Assembly (NCBI GenBank): GCA_015499985.1
Contig: JAAAUF010000636.1
Coordinates: forward strand, 1 to 24,565
Direction: 5' to 3'
DNA: 24,565 nt
Source: Haplosporangium gracile
Lineage: Eukaryota > Mortierellomycota > Mortierellomycetes > Mortierellales > Mortierellaceae
Part shown: positions 1-11,400 of the stretch, one piece after another
How the letters are laid out: every line of letters begins with the position of its first letter
Position numbering within the stretch: position 1 is the first letter of the stretch
Notes under the pieces: model-generated
Databases searched by the model: none
Told to the model about the DNA's origin: nothing
What the model saw: only the letters and a program-made list of their open reading frames with translations
Position numbers and translations under genes: made by a program

Positions 1-54
1 GAGAAAATGAAAAAACATTGCAACAATTTTTTGACCTACTGTAATATCACATAC

Positions 55-510
55 TTTCAATATTTACTACAGTCGTTCTAACAATCGACAACGTGATGAC
101 CCACATCGCCTTCAAGTAAGATCCTTTTCTATCGATCGAAGCTGCGCTCGTGCACAACTCAAAGTGCCGCATATGAATTAGCAACCAGACGTCATAGGTC
201 TCTTCAGGCTCCTTGGCATCCTCGACAGGTCGAGCTTCCAAATGGCGACTTAAGCTGATACGGACCTCCTATCCGGGAATAATCATGAGAGCAAGACATG
301 TCAGAAAAGGACATATAAAAGTATTATTTGCATGGTGCTGTTGAAAAAGACATAAAAGAGTTTGTCCTAAAGCGATTGACATGAGCTCGAGGTACTCACT
401 AGTAAAGATTGCACGCAGTCGGCTAGCTTGTTGACATAGCTGCATGTTTGCTTTGAGGGGAGTCGATGTGTGTGCCTGAAATTTAGCCTGCCTATCACGA
501 GGTCCAATGG
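55..510 (-). CDS. Partial unrecognised gene, two candidate exons, runs off the left edge
   Basis: I do not recognise the protein. Two minus-strand open stretches join cleanly. One is open from 510 down to 400, just below an in-frame TAG at 513-511, and ends at a GTGAGT donor. The other begins after an ATAG acceptor at 268 and runs to a GTATGT donor at 54. The 131-nt intron (399-269) is phase 0. The joined reading passes from ...VNKLADCVQSLL into EVRISLSRHLEARPVED..., then ETYDVWLLIHMRHFELC and a hydrophobic AMWVITLSIV segment. Composition looks coding, with alternating charged and hydrophobic residues. No ATG lies in this frame, so there should be an upstream exon or this is a remnant. The 3' end lies outside the window. 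It could be a decayed transposon gene. Splice sites are seen; the gene status is inferred. Confidence 0.35.
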
Positions 511-540
511 CTACTTGCCCCTGACCTTCAACACGTTTCA

Positions 541-715
541 GGCTCTACACCCATTTTCTTTCTTTGCTGTTTTTCGCTCTTTGTCTTCATTCCTTATTTC
601 ATTCCATCACCTCTCTCACTTTGTTCATCTCGTCAATTCATCTTCCAACTCATCTGCATCAACATTCATCTCGTCGCCATCAGTCAAACGCACCCTTTTT
701 CTTCTTACGTAAACT
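541..715 (+). promoter_or_regulatory. Pyrimidine-rich 5' leader of Sel1 paralog A
   Basis: A run strongly enriched in C and T on the plus strand lies directly before the ATG at 716. Similar leaders precede paralogs B, C and D and the OPT gene, so this is probably the promoter-proximal or untranslated leader common to genes in this genome. Open frames through it have low-complexity S/F/L composition and are not genes. No clear TATA box is seen close to the ATG. Confidence 0.45.
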
Positions 716-1802
716 ATGCTGCACACAAACACGACTAAGGAACGGGCTCAAGCAGTCCGGCCTCTGTACAGTAGAAGCCATCGTTTCAGTATCTCTTCGG
801 TCCCTCCCTCCGATATTGTCTACATCACAAGTCACTCAGACACCATCTCCGGAAAGGACATTGTTCTTTGGGACGATATTGTCTCTGTATTCAAGCATGC
901 ATCCTATGTTCGCCACGAGGCCAAGGCTCTTCCTTTTCTTAAGGGTAGCGACTTCAGGACGTATGTCTTCTTTGTACCCTATTTTTTGTTTGTACACCTG
1001 CAGCGGCATGTGGAGGGAAGACGAGCGCAGCGTTGATCTTTTTTTATGTTTCTCATTTGTTCGCGTACATAGCCTTGAACCCCGCAGGATTTTGGCTGCT
1101 CCAGACTCTATCCTGGAGGTCGTGATTGAAGGACAACCGGGTCTCCCAGAACTGGACGCGTTCAACCCAACACCCTCGCCAATTCAAGATCTTAACAAAC
1201 GGAACCCAGAGTACCACCCTTCAGCAAAAGACCGACCCATGTTGTTGAACCGGGCACCACAACTCGCTCAAAGTAGCAACAATAGCAGTAGCTCCAAATA
1301 CCAACACACGAAAGCGCCTCATCTCCCTCATGGCCAAGCAGAGGACATCATCGACATATTTACCAGAGCAATCCTCGGCGACGCATCTGCCCAAATTGGC
1401 ATTGCAGAGTTATACAAGGAAGGAGAGGAGGTCCCGCAGGACTATGAACGAGCTATGGAGTGGTACATGCGGGCAGCCGTCCAAGGAGACCCAATAGCGC
1501 AGTGGAACGTTGGATCGTTGTTTCAGCATGGTCTGGGTGTGAGCGGGGATTTTTTGAAGGCAATGGTATGGTACCGCAAGGCAGCGAGGCAGGGATATGC
1601 GGGTGCTCAGTACAGCATTGCGAGGATGTTTGAGTATGGACAGGGGGTGCTCAAGGACGAGAGCAAAGCGGTGGAGTGGTACTTTAAGGCGGCTGAGAAT
1701 GGATATGCGGCTTCACAGCAGTATCTTAGGTACAGAAGAGAGCATAGTAGTGACAAGGCACTGCCTCGGCCTCACTCGTTGTTATTAAAGTCAATTGAGT
1801 AG
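716..1802 (+). CDS. Sel1-repeat protein, paralog A (N-terminal unknown domain, short array)
   Basis: Two exons, 716-960 and 1073-1802, give 324 residues. The intron is 112 nt (GTATGT...ATAG, phase 2, splitting a Thr codon). The start ATG at 716 is chosen because MLHTNTTKERAQAVRPL matches the starts of paralogs B and D. Residues 1-82 hold the shared N-terminal domain (DIVLWDDI, VRHEAKALPFLKGSDFRT). After the intron comes LEPRRILAAPDSILEVVIEG, then a polar Asn/Ser-rich linker. From about residue 177 to 300 there are about three full Sel1 repeats (for example AMEWYMRAAVQGDPIAQWNV and the following GLGV turn). Sel1 repeats form stacked helix pairs that bind other proteins; this array is the shortest of the four and has no LKFW-type tail. 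No signal peptide or membrane segment is seen. Partner and cellular role are unknown. Confidence 0.85.
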
Positions 1803-2172
1803 TTCTCACGCTCAGTTGCCTTTTCTTCTTTTACTTTTTTCCCTTTCTTCCATTCGGGAAATCAAAAACGTAGGATGGACTAATTACTCAAAGACACGGC
1901 CCCTTAACTTGGTTGGGCAAGCAATTCAATCCATTGGCCGATTCACACACACCATATCTACACTTCTTAACCATGCGCCACCTGTACCTTCTTGCTGGGC
2001 TCAGAAGACATACAGAAAGAGAGAAGCAGACACACGTACGTCTTTTCCCTCTCTCTTGGGCGCTCATTCCTCTTTTCTCCATCCACTCGACTCATCATCA
2101 CATCTGGCCAAGGAATCCATCTCTTCGGTACACCCGTCAAGCCTTTCTAATCACTGGACAATAGCACCAACC
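1803..2172. other. Intergenic region between paralogs A and B
   Basis: It holds the 3' end of A and the promoter/leader of B. CT-rich stretches occur at about 1818-1855 and 2041-2100. Overlapping open frames in several phases have no conserved content, and I see no gene or RNA here. Confidence 0.5.
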
Positions 2173-4107
2173 ATGCTGCAAGGAGTCCCAACTCAGGAGC
2201 GCGTCCAAGCTGGTGCGCCCCGTCAACAAAAACGCCCTCAATAGTCCTACCGGAGCAACAGCATCCTCTGGACGAACGGGCGTTGTCTATATCGTCTGTC
2301 ACTTGGATGCTTCCAGCAAAGAAGTCGTACTCTGGGAGGATATTTTGGTGGCGTTCAAGGATGCGCTGCATGTTCGACACGACCTGAAGATTCTTCCTTT
2401 TCTCAAGGGCAGCGACCTACGAACGTATGTTGCTGTTATTTTTGGTTCTCTCCATTAACTAACGTTGTAAACCGGAAGACTTTGTTGTTTATAGGGGTGT
2501 GTGCTAACAGTCTGCGGTCTGTTCCTTTTCTCGTTACTAGGCTGGATCCGTTTCGTATCGCTGCAGTCCCTAACGCCGTTTTGGATATTATTGTCGAAGG
2601 CACCGAGAACCAAATAGAAGGCGTTGTTTCTCGACCTATATCTGCACAGCCTATTAGTCAGTCCCCACGCAACCCCGCCCTCAACCCTATTGACAACACA
2701 GGAAGTCCGACATCCTTGCTTAGAACACCTCAATACATTCCTGACAACTACAACTACCAGCAACAACAACAACACTCACAGCCCATGTACGACTACGCAG
2801 ACAACAGCAAAGTACTTGTTAGTCAGGAGCAACTAGCTTCTCCTCAATACCAAATCTTCGACAATAACCAACAACTGCGGCCCAACTACAATTCTTTCAG
2901 CAGTCAGCCTCTTATTAATCTGCCGTCCACTGCTGGAGAGGTCAGTCCAAGACCCGTCAACGACAAGAGCGAGGTCGAATTATTTCCTCCCAGATACCAA
3001 CCAACCACCGAGTGGATCCCAAAACCCCCCACCAACAGGAAAAAGTCGGCACAATTCCATCTCGGTCAACCAAACAGTAACAACAATAAACACCAAAGTC
3101 TTCTGCAGGATCCTACCAAGACTTTAGAGTGGACCATCAAAACCGCCAACCAAGGGTACGCACCCTCACAGTTCAGCCTGGGGATCAAGTACAAGCAAGG
3201 ATATGGTGTTGTTCAAGACTACGCCAAGGCACTGGACTGGCTACACAAAGCTGCGAACCAAGGGTATGCGGATGCCCAGAACTTCCTGGGAACAATGTAC
3301 GAGAACGGCCAAGGCGTGTTACAGAACCCTGCGAGTGCAATGGAATTTTACCTCCAGGCAGCCAAACTAGGCAATGTCCAAGCCCAGAACAACATCGGCT
3401 TTCTGTACGAGAAGGGAGAAGGCGTCACTCAGGACTATGCCAAGGCCATGGGCTGGATCCTCAAGGCTGCCCATCAAGGATATGTCCAAGCCCAGTTCAA
3501 TGTCGGAGTACTCTACAAGCAAGGACGAGGCGCTCCTCAGGATTTCTCGAAAGCCATGTTTTGGTTTCTGAAGTCATCGGCCCAAGGACATGTGGCAGCT
3601 CAGTTCAACGTCGGCATCCTTTACAAACACGGGCTCGGTGTCACCAAAGACTACAACAAGGCGATGGAGTGGTTCCTGAAAGCCGCCCAACAAGGAGATG
3701 CTGATGCCCAAAACAGTATTGGGATCCTTTATGAACAAGGTCAGGGTGTCCCTCAGGACTACACCAAAGCCCTAGAGTGGTTACTCAAATCCGCTAACCA
3801 AGGCTATGCACAAGTCCAGTTTAACGTCGGCGTGCTGTACAAGCAAGAGCAGGGAGTCACGGAGAGCTATCAGTCTGCGATGGAGTGGTTCTTGAAGGCA
3901 GCAAGGCAAGGTTACGCCAAGGCGCAGTTTAGTGTTGGATACATGTATGAGCGAGGACAGGGGGTGTTGCAGGACAACACCAGGGCGATTGAGTGGTATT
4001 TGAAGGCGGTGGAGCAAGGACATTCCAAGGCGCAAACCAACATGGCGCTTTTGAAGGGGAGTAAACAGACAAGGCCGAGGGCGCTTCAGAAGTTGGAGTT
4101 TTTTTGA
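2173..4107 (+). CDS. Sel1-repeat protein, paralog B, with a 1-base frameshift in exon 1
   Basis: Exons 2173-2424 and 2541-4107 are separated by a 116-nt phase-2 intron (GTATGT...CTAG) at the same codon as in A. The ATG at 2173 begins MLQGVPTQERVQA in one frame; the domain then continues one frame over as VRPVNKNAL...VVLWEDI...VRHDLKILPFLKGSDLRT. Ignoring one base (t2211) restores the ERVQAVRPV seen in the paralogs; the product would then be about 605 aa. No ATG precedes the domain in its own frame, which is closed by a TAG at 2162. Exon 2 is intact: LDPFRIAAVPNAVLDIIVEG, a Gln/Asn/Pro-rich linker, then about nine Sel1 repeats from residue ~276 to 590 and a KLEFF tail. This may be a young pseudogene, a sequencing error or an unusual start. 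Confidence 0.75.
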
Positions 4108-4128
4108 TCACACGCTGTTGTTATTTGT

Positions 4129-4134
4129 AATAAA
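4129..4134 (+). terminator. Poly(A) signal of paralog B
   Basis: An exact AATAAA hexamer starts 22 nt after the TGA of paralog B, in a T-rich context, a plausible spacing for 3' end formation in fungi. Confidence 0.5.
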
Positions 4135-5261
4135 TATAGGGGGGTTGCCCCCAGCTGAGCTTGTCATGGCGAAACTAATACCTCCTCATACCAAGAGGGA
4201 CATCCGAGTATTTGGAGACAACAGAATCGACTATGGTGCAGCTAGACCACACATTTCCCAATTTTGTGACAGCCCAACCCCTTCTTTTATTGGTTGGTGA
4301 TATAACCAGTCAACAGCAACCAGGTACCGTCACAAGTCTTCGCTCTCCCTGGAGGTGGGGTAAAACAGAGATCGGTTATATTTTTATTGTGAAACGACTG
4401 AATAGGACAGAATATCAGAACTGCCTTCTGGCCGACGACTTGTCATTCTCTTTTGTCTTGGCCCTCTCTTTATCCATCAGATTCTTTTTTGGCATCGGTC
4501 AAGAGTAATTATAAAAGTATTAACTCTAACCTTCTTGGAGAATACAGCATGGACAACGTACACAAACGTTTTGACTTACAGCATGAAATCGGCTCCTTTC
4601 AGATAGGGCTGCACCTTGACTTGATTTCAAACATGAATGGCGTCAACAAATGCTAGGCGTATGTCATCCCAGAGTATGATCTCTTTCTTGGCGCTGGGGT
4701 CCTGATGACAGTCGATATAAACGGCAGGCGCAGGCGGAGATAAAGTTGCTACTCTTGTTCACTTAGCGCATAGGTTGGACCTGAAGGTTGTCGTCTTCTA
4801 TTGTTGTGTATGAGGTCTTGTCAGAGTGCCGGTTACAGAGAGAGGTTGGTTTCTGCGTGTAAATAATGGTGAAAGTAATGGTAATTTGTGGAAAGTGAAT
4901 ACAAAGAGGATAAACAAAAAAAAAAAAAAAAAAGACGTATGGATAAAAAACCGATGTAAGAGTCGAATCTATGGCGGTGTAGTGTGACGGAGTCCAAACT
5001 CAAATCAATTTTTTTTAAATTTTCAAGGATTGTGGGCAATCATTTATTAAAAAGGGTCAAGAGCATATGGGCTAGGTGTATGTTGGTAGAATTGTCACAT
5101 TTTTTTTTTGAATTTTGTCCGCATAGGGAAAGTGCTTTGACCGTCCGGTAATTAGAGACATGAAAACAAAGCGTTTCTGCAGTCCTTTCACAGCTCACCA
5201 TTGTCCACAGAACCATTTTTTTTCTCGTAACAGTGGAAGGGATGGATGAAACTAATTTTGG
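4135..5261. other. Intergenic region between convergent paralogs B and C
   Basis: About 1.1 kb between the 3' ends of two convergent genes. It contains a 19-base A run (4916-4934) and other T- and A-runs (about 5010-5018 and 5100-5109). Short open frames are not supported by splice sites, composition or similarity to neighbours. No RNA gene is recognised. Confidence 0.45.
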
Positions 5262-7403
5262 TCAGTTCTTCCAGAACTTTAATCTAGAGAATCTCTTGTC
5301 TTTGGTCTGCTTGCGGTGAAGAACCTCCTTGATCTCCTTGATCTCACGAATGCGCCGCTCAGAGGCTGCATCGTTCTGTAATGTAGATTTGGAATACCAC
5401 TCCAAGGCGACGGTATAATCCACAGGAACCTCTAAGCCCTCGAAAAAGACATCACCCAGCTCGCGTTGCGCCTGTAGCTGTCCCTGATGGATACCCTTGG
5501 GACGCCGCCTTGAGGAGAAAAGTCTTGGCCCTCGAGTAGTCCATAGGAGTGCCCGTGCCGTTGTAGCACATGGCGCCTACATGAGAAAGGGCCGGCCCAT
5601 AATTGAACAACGTTGCTTTGAGGAACCAATCAAATGCGATTGAAAAATCTTTTGTTGCGCCTGAGCCATGGTAGTACATGATGCCGACGTCGTGCTGAGC
5701 TCTTGGAAGGCCTTGCTTGGTGGCCTTGAGCAGCCAGCTCATTGCCTCGACATAGTTCTTGGAAACTCCTCTGCCTCGACGATACATGTTGCCCACCTTC
5801 AGTTGGGCTTCTGGGAGGTCCTGACGCGCGGACACGAGGAACCAGTAAAATGCCGTCGAATAATCTTGAGACACACCGTGACCATGAAAATACATGTAGT
5901 CTACAACAAATTGGGAGAACGCATCTGTGTCTCTGTGCGTGGAGGCCGTCTTGAAGAATTCCAGGGCGGCCGTCTTCTCCTTGGGAACTCCTCTGCCCCT
6001 CTCATACATCACGCCGATCTTGAATTGAGCCTCGGGAAGATCTTGGTCAACCGCCTTGAGATACCACTGCATTGCTTTGACGTAATCCTATGCAACGCCA
6101 TGATTATTGGCGTACAGGTCACCGATACTGCTTTGGGCGAGAGCGTATTCTTGGGCGGCGGACTTAAGATACCAATGCATGGCTTTCTTAAAGTCAAGGG
6201 AAACACCGAGACCGTAGTTATACATCTGGGCGATGTTAAATCGGCCAGTGGCATCTGCTTGATCGACCGCCTTTAGGTACCAATCCAGTGCTTTCGAATA
6301 GTCGAGGGGCACTCCGCGCCCAAAGCGGTGAATGTCGCCCATTTTATTCTGTATTAAAGCATCCCCCTGGTTTGCTGCTTTGAGGTACCAGTCGAGTGCC
6401 GTTGATTGGTTGCGTTTAACGCCAAGCCCCTGACTGTAGATGTCGCCGAGGTTGTTTTGAGCTGAAGCGTCTCTTTGATTCGCTGCCTTAAGGTACCAGT
6501 AGTGCGCCGCTTGGTTGTCCTGCTCAATGCCGTTCCCGTCTTTATACATGTCTCTAAGCTGGAGTTGAGCGTTTTTGTTACCGAGTGTTGCCTTCAAGGT
6601 GATGGGCGCGATGTCGTTGGCAGCGCTGGCAGTGGTGAGATCCTGCGGTGTCTGGGTAATTTTGTTTGCTGGCTGTATATTGTTGTTTGATGTGCTGTTG
6701 CTGTGTTCTGGTTGACTGTTGTTTGCTGGGGCTGGCGAGTTGTTGTTCGCCGATGGATTGTCCGTAAATATGTCGACTTCTTCTTCTTGAGGGCTTGGAG
6801 TAAGCTGAGGCGCTCTGGGTCGAGGTTTGAAAGCTGGATGGTCGATATGAGAATAGCAGTCCATAGCCTGCTCTTCAAGCCCATAGACGGGGTCACGCCT
6901 GGTTGCATTGGTTGAACTCTCCGTTCTTCTTGCCCACGAAGGTGACTCAGGTGATGTCAACTGCTGAACTCCACTTGTTGGAAGACCATCTCGGACTGGT
7001 TGGTCGCCAACAACGACCTCTAGCACCATATCTGTCACTGCAGCGAATCTGGGAGGTTTGAGGCTATCACACATACAATGATTAAGCTTGTCAATATATA
7101 CACATTGACTCAATACTACATTTTGTTATTTGCACCCCGTTTTGACCATAATTATTTATCAAATACATACGTGTTAAAGTCAGGCCCCTTCAAAAACGAC
7201 AACACTTTGGATTGGTGTCGAACATGAATTGCATTTGCGAACGCCAACTGGACATCCTTCCAGAGGATAAATAAGTTCTTGTCGACTGGGTCTGTACGAA
7301 CGTCAATATAGACGATATTAGCATAATCTGGCGAGGCCGTTGTGGTCCGAGTGGTTCTTTTGACTGAACGGAGGGCTTGGACGAGGGAGACCGGCGTGTT
7401 CAT
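5262..7403 (-). pseudogene. Sel1-repeat protein, paralog C, broken by a nonsense codon and a frameshift
   Basis: Exon 1 is 7403-7171 (MNTPVSLVQALRSV..., NIVYIDVRTDP, FILWKDVQ, VRHQSKVLSFLKGPDFNT). A 107-nt phase-2 intron (7170-7064) follows, and exon 2 starts at 7063 with LKPPRFAAVTDMVLEVVV. A polar Asn/Thr/Pro-rich linker precedes about ten to eleven Sel1 repeats. Two lesions break the frame. TAG at 6090-6088 stands where the repeat consensus has Gln (GVxQDY), and the same frame continues cleanly with DYVKAMQWYLKA. Near 5500-5470 an extra base shifts the frame to an early TGA at 5454-5452; one frame over, the repeat resumes as RELGDVFFEGLEVPVDY and runs through LEWYSK to a Lys/Glu/Arg-rich end and LKFWKN, stop at 5264-5262. 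Full ancestral length would be about 677 residues. The rest is well kept, so decay is recent or some lesions are sequence errors. A truncated 402-residue product is possible. Confidence 0.8.
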
Positions 7404-8378
7404 CGGTGGTGTCGTCGCTTGAAAAGGGATAGAGAAAAAATAAAGAGTTTGGATAAAAGCAGGGGAATCGAATGTGTTTGGTCAAAGGATGATTGCGTAT
7501 GTTTCTCCAGATGAAGTGAGATGTTCGTGCACACACATGTCAGCAAAGAGTAGGAGAGTTGACATAGGGTGGCGGTGCATTGTGGCTAAGTTCAAAATTT
7601 TGTTAAAAGGGAGACGGGTTGACATGAAAGCAAGAAGACTGGGTTGTCTACAACTGGGTCGTTGTCTTTTTTATTCTTGACTTTTTTTTATTACTTCTCC
7701 TTCTCTCTTTTTTTCTTTACTTCACCCTTCTTTTTCTCGTCCTTCTTCACTAGACAACCACCTCAGGATCGAATCGCCATTCCTTGTCTTCGGAGTAGTT
7801 ACTCTCGTTTGCTGCTCTTATCTGTTCCCTTTTGCCGCCGTCAATCTAGACCAAGAGTTTGCAAACATGGTACCGAAAAGAAGGAGACAGGACCCTGGAG
7901 AGATTGGGCTTGTCTGGCTAAATACTCCTTGTCGCTAGCTGGCGAAAAGTCCTGGTGTACATTCGAAGAAATTGAGGTATGTATGGTGGTCTACCGCATC
8001 ATTCTTTTTGTGCTTGATGAAGGGGGGATAGGAAGAAGGGTCATGGTGGGGTCCAAGGTGGCGAGGGGGCGAAATCGGCGTTTGGCGACTTTCTTTCGCA
8101 CTACCTAACTTTCTCCCTCTTCATTTTATCTTTTTTTTTTTTTAGCGTAGGATTTGATCATGAGCAAAAGAAGAACTCTGCCGTGAATGCAGGGGACAGA
8201 AGGAACTCTGGGAAATATGCAGAATAGATTATCTTATTGGCCGTAAGAATATTAAATAAAAAAATTGGGCTGTAACGACACGGTCCCCACCCTCCCAGCA
8301 GGAGGGAAAATCGAATTGTGACAGTGCTTGATCCTTTACCACTTCCCAGCGAATCAGAACGCGCTAGCTGTCACTTCA
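7404..8378. other. Divergent intergenic region between paralog C and the glucosidase gene
   Basis: It holds the shared upstream DNA of two divergent genes. On the minus strand the first ~70 bases before C's ATG are pyrimidine-rich. On the plus strand a CT-rich tract spans about 7680-7750. A coding-like plus-strand stretch at about 7860-7976 (ETGPWRDWACLAKYSLSLAG, then KSWCTFEEIE) ends exactly at a GTATGT donor, and a TAG acceptor at 8146-8148 would continue it as DLIMSKRRTLP before a stop. No in-frame ATG is visible, so I do not call it a gene. Confidence 0.3.
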
Positions 8379-8385
8379 TATAAAA
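8379..8385 (+). promoter_or_regulatory. TATA-like box upstream of the glucosidase gene
   Basis: TATAAAA lies about 100 bases before the ATG at 8483, followed by a CT-rich leader. Position and sequence fit a core promoter element. No experimental support is possible from sequence alone. Confidence 0.35.
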
Positions 8386-8482
8386 AATCAGTTAGAGGGG
8401 TATTTTCTCACTCTGTGGCCGGTCTACCTCCTCATCCCTTTGCCTTCTTCACTCTCGTTGTCAAAGACACACGTTCACCGCC

Positions 8483-11400
8483 ATGGACAACACACAAGGA
8501 AGGTCAAAGGCACGGACACGGACAAGGCGAACAGGACTCATTTCCCTCGCTCTCACAATCCCAACGACCGCATGTCTCCTCGCTTCCTCATCATTTTCCA
8601 TCGTAGTCAACGCCGACTCATCCTTCATCGACACCATGCACAGCGACCCCGCAACTACCGCCGCTGTTGCCCAGAATTCGTCCCTCCTCTGGGGTATCTA
8701 CAGACCCAACCTCTACTTTGGAACCCGCGCTCGTCTCCCCAATACCCTCATGACTGGTCTCATGTGGTTCGGCACCCAAGACTTCTCGGGCCCTGACCGT
8801 AAGGCTGCTGTCTCTTTATGTTATTTTCTCGGCACACTTGAAGATTAAATCTCCTATCAGATCACCTCCTGAACCTGACCATGCTTTACTTTCACGTCAT
8901 AGATATCCGTCATGGATGCGAGGAGCGCGACGGCTTCGAAAAGTACGGATGGCTTAAACACGACGGAAGGACGTTTGGAATTCAGGAGCTCAAGGATACC
9001 CGCAACAACGTCGAGTTGACAACAGAGTTCATTAAAGTGCCCGGAGGAAACCATGGAGGATCTTGGGGCGCCAGGATCTCGGGAAAGCCTATTCGCAAAG
9101 GAAAGCCCATGTCGATCTCGACACTCTACTACATTGGCCTGGACGGTGATGGTCAACTCAACGTCGACACTGCCAGCTATGTATGAAGTTGTTCGTTGTC
9201 CGCAAGAAGTCGCATTGGCATGCTGAAGCACAAGATCGTAGTTACTGACAGATCGGATCATGTGTTGTTGTTTGTGTGTGAACATAGGATGTCAAAGCAC
9301 CTATTGTAGGAAACGCCAAGGGGTTGGGTGATTTTGATATCACTATCCAGCAAAGTAAGGCGACTTGCCATTCTTCAATACGAATCTTTTTTATGTTGTC
9401 ATGCAACATAGTATTTGTAACAATAACCTTCCTTTTCTCTTACTTTTTGATCTATTAGTATTTGGACATGAAAAAACCAATACCCACTACATGGGAGCTG
9501 CTATTCCTTCAGGATCTCTGTGGCGCGCCAAAGGTGTGTATCGAACAACACTGAATTTTTTACAAATGTGCCTTTTATCACAGACAGGATGCGTTATCCG
9601 GAAGAGAACAGGCTGCTGACTGCTACGTTACATTTTTTTTGTTCTTGTAGAATTCGCCAAGAAGACTTTGACGCAAAGGGCGCAAATCATGCAACAGCAA
9701 GGCGCAACTGACTTTCGGCCCCAGGATCTCTATATTTTGCCCGATCAGTTCTTTGGCAGCTCTACGAACATCTTGCTTATCCAGATGAACTACGACTCTG
9801 AGTTTGAGGTAATGCAATATGGCACGCATTATAAATTTTACCAATGCTTCGTTCATCAATACGCGAAAGTTCGCTCACACGCGTTTTGCTACATATACTT
9901 AGTTCGAGGTCAGGTTCAACTCAAAGTCCTCGTCCAATCCAGTCACCACCGGAACAATTTCGTCCGCAATCTCCAAGGCCGAGAATGCGTTCGACGAGCG
10001 CTTCGAGGACACTTTCCACCTCAAGCAGCGCGGATACTCGGACTCGATGGTTAACTTTGCCAAGGCCACCATGAGCAATCTCGTTGGAGGCATTGGGTAA
10101 AAGCATTATGGCTCTTTCGTCGAAATCTAAGCTTTTTCGTCCGACCTTTTCTATCTTCTCAAGAAACTAACAGAAAGTAACCAATACGTTCTCATAAACT
10201 AGTTATTTCCACGGATCTTCAATTGTTGACGAGTCACCTACTTACGAGGACGGGCAAAATGATCATTTGGAAGGACCGGTTGCTAGACGCCCCTCGCCTG
10301 ACCCTCAGATGACTGCCCCTGCATCGCTATTCTCGGCCGTCCCCTCCCGCTCTTTCTTCCCTCGTGGATTTTATTGGGACGAAGGTTTCCACCAAACCTT
10401 GCTCGGCCAATGGGATAATGATCTCAGGTACACGAAACTTCACTGGTTTAGGCGATCCGCCAATATGACAAACACAAAAGGTTGTGTTCATTAACAATTG
10501 ACCCCATTTGCTTACTCTAAATGGTATTAGTTTGGAGGTTATTAAGAGCTGGTATGATCGCCAGGACAGCAACGGCTGGATCCAGAGAGAGCAAATTCTT
10601 GGTGAGGAAGCTAGGAGCCGTGTCCCCGAACAGTTCCAGATCCAGTACCCTGAACACGCCAATCCCCCTACGCTCTTGTACGCCATCAGCGGATACCTGG
10701 ACCGTCTCAGCAATTTCACTAATACGTTCTCTGTTGGCGCCTTTGGCAACGCTGCCCAGACCCAATTTAGTTCTGACTTTGCCGAGGGCGAGCACGATGT
10801 CTTGAACGCGCGCTTGGCGGACACGGATCTTGCAAAGCAGTATCTCGCAGAGTTGTACCCAAAACTCCGCATCAATTACGAGTGGATGAGACGCACTATG
10901 CAGGGAGGCATACGTGAATACGGACGTACTTCGCATTCGCGTGTTGAGGGTTATCGCTGGAGAGGGAGAACCAAGTCGCATACGTTGACCTCTGGTTTGG
11001 ATGATTACCCCAGAGCCGAACTCCCTAGTGTTGCGGAATTGCATGTGGATTTACTTTCTTGGATTGGATTCATGAGCCGCAACCTTCAGCGTATTGCCAA
11101 CATTGTCGGCGAGGAGGATGATGCCGAGGAGTTTGAGGGCCACTACAACGCCATCGTCAACAACGTCGAAGGTATTTTGTCACTCACAGTGTACACTTTG
11201 GATGTTGTGCAAGTTGTTTGCATGATCACTTTGCCAACATACTTTTTGTCCAATTGTTTCGTGTATAGATCTTCACTGGAACGAGGAGCAAAAGGCTTAC
11301 TGCGATGTTACTGTGGACGAGATGGACGAGAGTGTCCAGGTGTGCCACAAAGGATACGTCACCCTCTTCCCTGTTTTGCTTGGAATTATTTCACCCGAGT

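Noticed and set aside
564..1072. Long plus-strand ORF extending upstream of paralog A exon 2
   Set aside because: Only the part from 1073 is family-like; the upstream part crosses the CT-rich leader, exon 1 in another frame and the intron.
2185..2209. Micro-intron explaining the paralog B frameshift
   Set aside because: A GT-AG pair exists but spans only about 25 nt; a single inserted base explains the family match exactly.
3129..3704. 191-codon ORF inside paralog B
   Set aside because: Alternate-frame shadow of the Sel1 repeat codons; periodic composition reflects the repeat DNA.
4950..4985. tRNA-like GTCGAATC segment
   Set aside because: No acceptor stem or anticodon arm could be paired around it.
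5470..5497. Micro-intron explaining the paralog C frameshift (GTATCC...ACAG, 23 nt)
   Set aside because: Too short for this genome and its removal does not restore the needed frame.
5668..6276. 202-codon plus-strand ORF opposite paralog C
   Set aside because: Antisense shadow of Sel1 repeats; crosses the lesion region by chance and has no independent signals.
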